Part shown: positions 57,712 through 64,000 of the stretch, one piece after another
Position numbering within the stretch: the stretch's first letter is position 1
How the letters are laid out: each line of letters begins with the position of its first letter
Source of the DNA: Trebouxia sp. TZW2008
Lineage: Eukaryota; Chlorophyta; Trebouxiophyceae; Trebouxiales; Trebouxiaceae
Assembly (NCBI GenBank): GCA_002118135.1
Contig: BDIU01000104.1
Location: 1 to 64,000, forward strand
Reading direction: 5' to 3'
DNA: 64,000 nucleotides
Position numbers and translations under genes: made by a program
Notes under the pieces: model-generated
The model's input: only the letters and a program-made list of their open reading frames with translations
Database searches by the model: none
What the model was told of the DNA's origin: nothing

Positions 57712-60700
57712 ATGGTGGCAAAATCTGGTCATAGCCCCTCGCACAGGTCGTCATCTCAGATTGAACTGTCGGAGCAGCTTTCGCATTTGGAGGTCAACGA
57801 AAGGACTCCCAGCAGCTCCGACGACTTAGAAGACGACACCGGCGTCAGCACAAGCAGCAAGGATCAGCACCAGCAAGAGAGCATAACTCTGATAGACGTC
57901 ATACCTGCCGAGTTCGAGCATCTCAAGCCAGGCTTCTCCTTTCGAGAGCTAGCAAGATTCTTCGGGCCTGGTCTCCTCACATGTGTCGCCTATGTGGTAA
58001 GCAAAACAGAGGCGTTGCACTGTACCAGGTTAACCGGACGATCTTGGCAAAGCTGCAAGAGCGCCTGCATGTGCAGGATCCTGGCAATCTGGAAGCTGAC
58101 TTGCAAGCTGGTGGCTCAGCCGGATATGCCTTGCTGTGGCTCTTCTTTGTGTGCACAATTATGGTAATGCTCCTTGCTTGCGTGCTTAAGTAGCTTACAC
58201 ACCTTACAGCCCTTGATGAACAGCTTTTGCAATATGATGACATGCTGTATTCTATAGCCATGTCTGCTCACACGCCAAGCTTGTTTGCGGCTTTATTTCA
58301 CTATCACTGTTTGTAAAGTTGTTACCAGCGCACTAAGCAGTCCTGAACCGGATGCATCAAGCTGCCAAAGTAGTTGACCTTGCCTGCAGCATGCTGGCAT
58401 TTATTTCTTTTAGTTCTGAGCCTTGCCACAATTCAGTTGCAGAACCTGAGCCGAAGCTTGCTTGCAATTTCTCTCATGCCAGCAAATGAACAATTCGCTG
58501 CTGACTTGCAGGGTTTTGCTTTCCAGTGTTTGTCTTCCCGCTTGGGTATTGCAACTGGCCTCCATCTAGCGCAGCATTGTGGGCAGGAATATCCAAAGCT
58601 GCCACGCTACCTTATGTGGTTTTGCATGGAAATAGCCATCATTGGGGCAGACATTCAGGAAGTCATTGGAAGCGCCATTGCCATAGCTCTGCTCTCTAAC
58701 AATGTCATCCCACTGTGGGCAGGTACATTGCTGCTTGATGGTGCAAAGCCTTGTTGACACTGCAAAGCCAGCATAGTCAAACACACAGTTGCAGCATAAG
58801 GCAGGTCCATCAACAGTCAGTCCTTGGTCTGCAAATCTAGCTTGTAAGCTTGCGTACAGAAGGATATGCCTCCAATGATCACTTCAGCTGTTGTAATGCA
58901 ATTCAAAACATCTCTTGCTTGCGTTCATGCAGCTATGGTGGCAATGCTTTCTGCATTACATGCTGTACGTCAGAAGCCGTGTAGCCAAGCCCTATAGGCT
59001 GGCAAACCTGCAGCACTCTGTTTGACCTCTTGCACATTGGGATGCAGCTTCTTCTTCCTGCCTGCACTCTTGAGGGCTGTCTCTTGCAAAACTGTGAGCC
59101 CTTGCTGTGGACCAGAGGCATGTTGCTTGTGTTTGTCTCTGCCATGTTTGTACCAAAGTGTCATTGATATGCAGGAGTATTGGTAACAGCAGCTGATGCC
59201 TTTGTGTTACTGCTGGTGGAGCAGTGGGGTATACGGCAGCTGGAAGCTGTGTGTGGCTTGTTGATTGCCATTGTGTTCAATATTTTGCACGCATTTGACC
59301 AGAATGTGCTTCATTGCAGGAGTGTTGGTGACAGCAGCTGATGCCAGTGTGCTACTGTTGTCAGAGCAGTGGGGTGCTCGGCAGCTAGAAGCTATGTCTG
59401 GTCCGTCCATTGCCATCTTAGCCCATGTTTCGCATGCAATCGACCAGAATGTGATTCATTGCAGGAGTGTTGGTGACAGCAGCTGACGCTTTTGTGCTGC
59501 TACTAGTGGAACAGTGGGGTGTACGGCAGCTGGAAGCTGTGTTTGGCCTGTTCATTGCCATCATGGCAGTCTCCTTTGGCATCATGTACAAGGATGCTGG
59601 CATCCCACACAAAGAAGTGCTGAAAGGTCTCATCTCCTATCCAATTTCATGCAGCCGTGCCTGCTGGGATACAGAGTGTTGCACAAGGATTAATCGTAAA
59701 CACAAACTGCTCACACATCACTATGCTTGTAGCCTTAATTCCTGCCCAGAGTCTACAGTCTGTTGTTGCAAGTTTTTGTCATTGACACTGTATACAGCTT
59801 GCAAGTGCAATGATAGTGGTACTGGGCTGCTCGTCCTTTGTATGCACACTTCGCCAGTATGCCTTGTCTGCCAGAAAACAATTGACCCTTTGCCTGCAGG
59901 TTTGGTGCTGCCAAGGTTGCCTAAAGCTGCGCTGCCCTTAGCTGTGGGAACTGTTGGGGCGCTGATCATGCCTCACAACATGTACCTGCAGTCAGCTGTT
60001 GTGCAGTCAAGGTAACAGACAGCAGAGCCTACAGCCTGTAGTCATGCTCTGCTAATGCGTAACCATGAGCGCTCATGATCTTTCATCAGTTGCATGCTTG
60101 CTGGAAAGGTGCAATGACTGTGTCAAATATCTCACGACTGTCAGCAAGCTTTGCCTAATGTGCCATGCATGATGCATTGTTGCATATGAGAGGGCATGCA
60201 TCGCCCACTACCAATATAAGCGTCTCAACAAGCTTGCACTTTGGTGCCAGCACTTCTGTGGTTGTCACAAGCGTGGCTGTATCACAAAGCTGTTGCTGCT
60301 CATGCATATAAGACAAGAGCTTGCGAACTCTCATTCTAGACGCACTTTGCAATGACTGTGTGCACTTGCATGCGCAGGTGCAACACACACATTGTGTGGT
60401 CAGCACACTTGCCTTGGTCAAAGGCCTGTCTTGTGCATACGAAGTCATTTGCTCCGGCTATATTCTCGATGTCAGTCCGTTGGCATCAGGACCCACTAGA
60501 ATCTGTGGCTGATGCAGGCCAATAGCTCGCAATGAGATTGAAAAAAAGCAGAGTGCACTGCGCTATGTGCGCATTGAGACGGCCATAGCGCTGGCGTGCT
60601 CCTTCCTCATCAATCTATTCATTGTTGCAGTCTTTGCCAGGGTGAGCACTCCATATAGCATATGTGTGCCAATTTGTGACATCCTGCCAATGCTTGTTGT

Positions 60701-62662
60701 TCTACACTACCAGAAGCAGAAGTCTGTCATGTTCTGGACTTTGTGCTACTTCCTATGCGCATCAGCAGATGCTGTCATGCGCTGAACATTGTGCTTCATC
60801 ATGGATTTTCTTGCACAACTGCTGCACATATCTCAATTTGTCACCAGCTCCAAAGCTGTCAGGCCTTGGTCAACTGAAAAGAGTTGTAAGCTCAGCACGT
60901 CAGTATGCAATCACAGACATTGTTTCTGCCATGCAGTTTTCAGCCCCTTGGCCACATGTCACCAGCATCGCCCTGGCATCTTTCTATCCATGCAAGTAGC
61001 GCTTGTCACCAAGTCAATGCATTGTTGCAGGGCTTCTTTGGGCGGCCATTGCCTGAAGATTTTGGGCTGCAGCATGCTGGAGAGTACCTGGCAAACAATT
61101 TTGGTGCAAGCTACAAGTACATTTGGGGCTTAGGCCTCTTGGCTGCAGGCCAGGCATCTACAATGTCTGGGACATACACAGGTATTACAAAGGCTTGCCA
61201 TGCAATGCTTGTAGCAGATGCAGGCAAGTGCAACAGATGCTGCTGCAATGCTTGTGTAGCAATGCAGGCATTTGAACCAATTATGACCACACGTGTTTGC
61301 TGATGTAGTGACCATCCAATAGCCTTTTCATACAGGCTGTGTGCATTACCGCGCATTATGGTTTGGACCCTTAAGAGCATATTTGATCTCACTTGCCAGA
61401 TTCCATGGGCATTACTTCACGCAATCAGCCTTGTTGGCTGGCTAAAGCGTGTATTGCTTTTCCTGTTGCTTTTACAAATGTCAGCTAACAAGCAAGGGCG
61501 CCTTGTGCTGCAGGCCAGTTTGTCATGTCAGGCTTCCTAAATTTCAAGATGGCCCCATGGAAAAGATCCTGTGTGACCAGGACAGTTGCCATTGTCCCCA
61601 CCCTGGTCATTGCAGTAGTGTTTCAAGCCAGCCATAAACTGGACCAGCTCAACCAGCTGCTCAATATACTGCAGAGCATCATGCTCCCCTTTGCAATCAT
61701 CCCGGTAAGCCCTCTGTAAGCATCTTGGTAAGCGTGAGATGTTCTTGTTGTACTGTTTGAGCTGTTGTTGGTCACTGTGCTCAGCATGATGCTGTCTTGT
61801 ACAAAGCTTGAGTTGGACACTAAAACAAGGCAGAGGGTGCTGTCAAGTTCATGCTGCAATTGAGATGTCCTCTACTGTTGTGCATTTCTGCTGTAGTTGT
61901 CAAGCATTATGTGTTGGCTCATTCAGTGATAGCATTCTGCCTGCACTCCTTTGAGACTCCGGGTTGATGTGAATGTACAGATTGTGTCTGCTGATCCAGC
62001 AGTGCTTCATGCAAGTCAGGTTTTCTACCTCTGGCTGTGCAGAAAGTGCTTGACAGTAACATTGCTTTCTGGAATGCCACAGAGGGATCTCTATGCATGT
62101 TGTTACAAGAGTTGCTGGAGCAGCTGAGTCACATCCATCCAAAATTTTTGGCCAGGCTATTGGTTGGACATGGCTCAGCTGCACTGGCATCACTGTTTAC
62201 ATTGTAACAGGTTGTTTTCACTCTGATGGCGCTCAACAGAGTACCATACAATGTCAAGAAGTGATTGCATAATTGAGATCCTTGTGGGATGATTTATCGT
62301 GTGGTCCACTTCTGTTTTGCTGGACTCAGCTTGGATTTGCATGCCTGCAGGTGGTGTATATGACCTCGCAGCCACGCATCATGGGCAAACTGTTTACATC
62401 TTCAAAACCCCTCCAAGTGGTCATTTGGGTCTTGGTGGCAGCAATTTTGGCGATCAGCGCTTACATGATTGTCTCTGTGACTGAGGGTCTGTTTGGCAAC
62501 ACATGGTGGCTGGATGTCTCCTTTGTGGTTGTTGGGGCTGGTTACTACTCATTTGTAGCGTATTTGACAGTAGGCCCAGACAAGTTCTACACGGTGATGA
62601 GTTGGCTGTTTGCCAAAGGCAAGATGCTGTTCTCAGCCAGCTCAGCCTCGATAGAGATATAG
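57712..62662 (+). CDS. NRAMP: NRAMP-family divalent metal transporter
   Basis: Proton-coupled importer of Fe2+, Mn2+ and related ions across plasma or vacuolar membrane. Nine exons: 57712-57996, 58077-58163, 58512-58722, 59465-59626, 59900-60011, 60518-60641, 61031-61181, 61514-61704 and 62351-62662; phases agree and the product is 544 aa, normal for the family. A Ser/Glu-rich cytosolic N-terminus of about 75 residues precedes FFGPGLLTCVAYV. Metal-binding motifs are DPGN in TM1 (exon 2) and MPHN in TM6 (exon 5). Other marks are GADIQEVIGSAIA, VLVTAADAFVLLLVEQWG, GLGLLAAGQASTMSGTYTGQ and FQASHKLDQLNQLLNILQSI (family Q-S-x-x-LP after it). The start Met is the first in frame before conserved sequence. 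Two decayed copies of exon 4 precede it in intron 3. Confidence 0.96.
59165..59425 (+). repeat. acceptor-side echoes of NRAMP exon 59465-59626
   Basis: Two copies with acceptors (GATATGCAG and CATTGCAG) start at 59175 and 59330, 155 and 135 bp before the next. Each repeats about 95-115 bp of the exon in open frame (GVLVTAADASVLLLSEQWG) and then diverges without a donor. The first replaces FGLFIAIMAV by CGLLIAIVFN. Intact copy last. Confidence 0.93.
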
Positions 62663-63274
62663 CTGCCTAACATCTGTGACTGTCACGCTCGGCTTGTTTC
62701 AGGTTTTGCAAATTTCAGATTTTGAAGTATGCCATAAAGACTTGTCCTGTTATGCTCGAGAACTGCGCCCTTTCGAAAAATCTGTGACAGATGTCAATAC
62801 ACTGAGCTCTTTTTTCATCTTGATCATGTTGCCTGTTGCGCCCAACTACGCAAGCAGCTAAACCATGAACGCAAAAGCGTGTATCAGCGGTGTAGAGCAG
62901 TCGGCAACATTTGCTATCAACAAGTCCTGTGCTATATGGTACATGAGCCGACCATCGCACGCATTGAGTCGGGACCACATGAGCAGTAATAAGACGGTAG
63001 CACAAAGCGGCATGCAGGACAGCGCACGGCTGCGCTAAATGTCGCAAAAGTTTGGTCAATTCAGTTCAAGCTCGATCAGAGCAGGCCTCGTCAGCAAGTT
63101 ACGGTTACTTAGGGTGTTTACGCTAGGGGAAATCTGGATGACGACAGGCGCCGTCATCACCAGTCTCGACAGAACAGCAAGGCCCTCTCTTGGCTCTGTC
63201 CTTGCGCTGTTCTTGAGTCCACCTGTTACTGTCAGACCTCAGCTACTCTCAGCCAGCTCCCACTCCAGGCCAAG
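62663..63274. other. NRAMP to eS27 intergenic region
   Basis: About 610 bp holding the NRAMP 3' UTR and the eS27 promoter and leader. The sequence just before the eS27 ATG (TCCAGGCCAAG) could be an acceptor or plain leader. A 5' UTR intron is possible, but I could not define it. Confidence 0.5.
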
Positions 63275-63535
63275 ATGGTGTTGTCCAGCGACATTGACCT
63301 CCTGCACCCGCCAAAGGATGTCGAGCAATCAAAGCACAAGTTGAAGCGATTGGTGCAATCTCCCAACAGCTACTTTATGGACGTCAAGTGCCAAGGATGC
63401 TTCAACATCACAACTGTATTCAGCCACAGCCAGACAGTCGTCACCTGCACCAACTGCAGCACGATCTTGTGCCAACCAACTGGTGGCAAGGCCCGTCTAA
63501 CTGAGGGCTGCAGCTTCAGGAGAAAGGGAGACTAG
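63275..63535 (+). CDS. RPS27: 40S ribosomal protein eS27
   Basis: Small-subunit ribosomal protein with a C4 zinc finger, located on the 40S platform/foot in the cytosol. The 86-residue frame is complete and of family length: [13 protein letters not shown] at the start, [19 protein letters not shown], then the zinc ligands C39, C42, C58 and C61 (KCQGC ... CTNC) and the invariant end [17 protein letters not shown]. It is uninterrupted, unlike every other gene here. The intact frame and conserved ends argue against a processed pseudogene. There is no poly(A) tract downstream. Confidence 0.97.
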   Translation: MVLSSDIDLLHPPKDVEQSKHKLKRLVQSPNSYFMDVKCQGCFNITTVFSHSQTVVTCTNCSTILCQPTGGKARLTEGCSFRRKGD

Positions 63536-64000
63536 ATACAATCACGCACAGCAATGACGGGGCATATCGTGCTTGACATTAGGCTTGTGGGGAACAAGTG
63601 ACAGCAAGTCACACACTAGCTACAAGCAGATCTAGGTCTTGCAACTATGCCTTCACTTCTTGAACTAGGCGTTTAGGAATGAACTAGGCGTTTAGACCCC
63701 ATTACATTTTCCCGTTCATTCGAGACACCTTGCACAGACTGCTGCTGCATTCGAGGTCAAGGAATGACAGCTCCTGTTTCAGATGTACACTATTGTGCTT
63801 GGCAAATTGATTTTGTATGCCTGTAATACGACTGTATGAAGGCTGCATTTTTTGCATTGCAAAGTCACCGTGCTGCATACAACTTGCATGAAGAGTGCAC
63901 CACAGCATTGTTGGCTGCTGCGCTCCCTTGCCTCTTATGCACACCTCACTGGTATACCTGCAAGTGCTTTTTGTTGCAGATGGGTATCAGTCCAAGGCGT
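63536..64000. other. eS27 downstream region
   Basis: About 465 bp with no gene recognised. GAACTAGGCGTTTAG is tandemly duplicated near 63661-63695. The minus-strand open stretch at 63702-63944 has no domain and is likely chance. Confidence 0.5.

Overview
The window looks like nuclear DNA of a green alga. Genes are split into many small exons with GT-AG introns. The protein set combines a plant/algal-type beta-carotene ketolase with eukaryotic housekeeping genes: DNA ligase IV, a PP2A B'' subunit of the TON2/FASS/PPP2R3C type, NRAMP, ribosomal protein eS27, mitochondrial ribosomal protein mL46 and Nup43. Moderate GC and long introns full of short repeats would suit a trebouxiophyte, but the species is not determined. 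No rRNA, tRNA or CRISPR was recognised. No database search was possible; every assignment rests on remembered family motifs and on exon phases that join without a frame break.

Layout. 1-0.5 kb: a GAGT microsatellite and the probable last exon of an unknown gene. 2.07-18.14 kb (+): DNA ligase IV, for which 21 exons were placed with consistent phase; its first exon was not found. 18.4-20.2 kb (+): mL46, with a GC-AG intron. 21.2-22.8 kb (+): beta-carotene ketolase with a plausible transit peptide. 23.6-27.6 kb (-): a NELF-A-like gene, divergent from 27.8-33.9 kb (+) TON2/FASS-like PP2A B''. 35.6-36.7 kb (-): TLC-domain membrane protein. 37.6-41.2 kb (-): LSm11-like Sm protein, preceded by a small histone-fold exon (41.4-41.6 kb), divergent from 41.9-45.5 kb (+) Nup43. 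46.0-49.9 kb (+): coiled-coil protein with faint similarity to SPICE1. 50.1-52.6 kb: gene-poor. 52.6-57.1 kb (-): a nuclease-plus-kinase protein of the Crinkler-like class, with a 1,048-bp deleted Ty3/gypsy chromovirus in one intron. 57.7-62.7 kb (+): NRAMP metal transporter, nine exons, complete. 63.3-63.5 kb (+): eS27.

The most striking feature is not a gene. Introns in at least seven genes on both strands carry decayed tandem copies ('echoes') of the exon edge next to them. The unit is usually 120-205 bp and spans one splice junction. Acceptor-side echoes lie upstream of the intact exon and donor-side echoes lie downstream. Some echoes keep an open frame and splice sites and could be alternative exons. 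Three further repeat families were defined: a TA-flanked mariner/pogo-like MITE, a foldback element, and a dispersed GTGCTAGGTGTGTG family.
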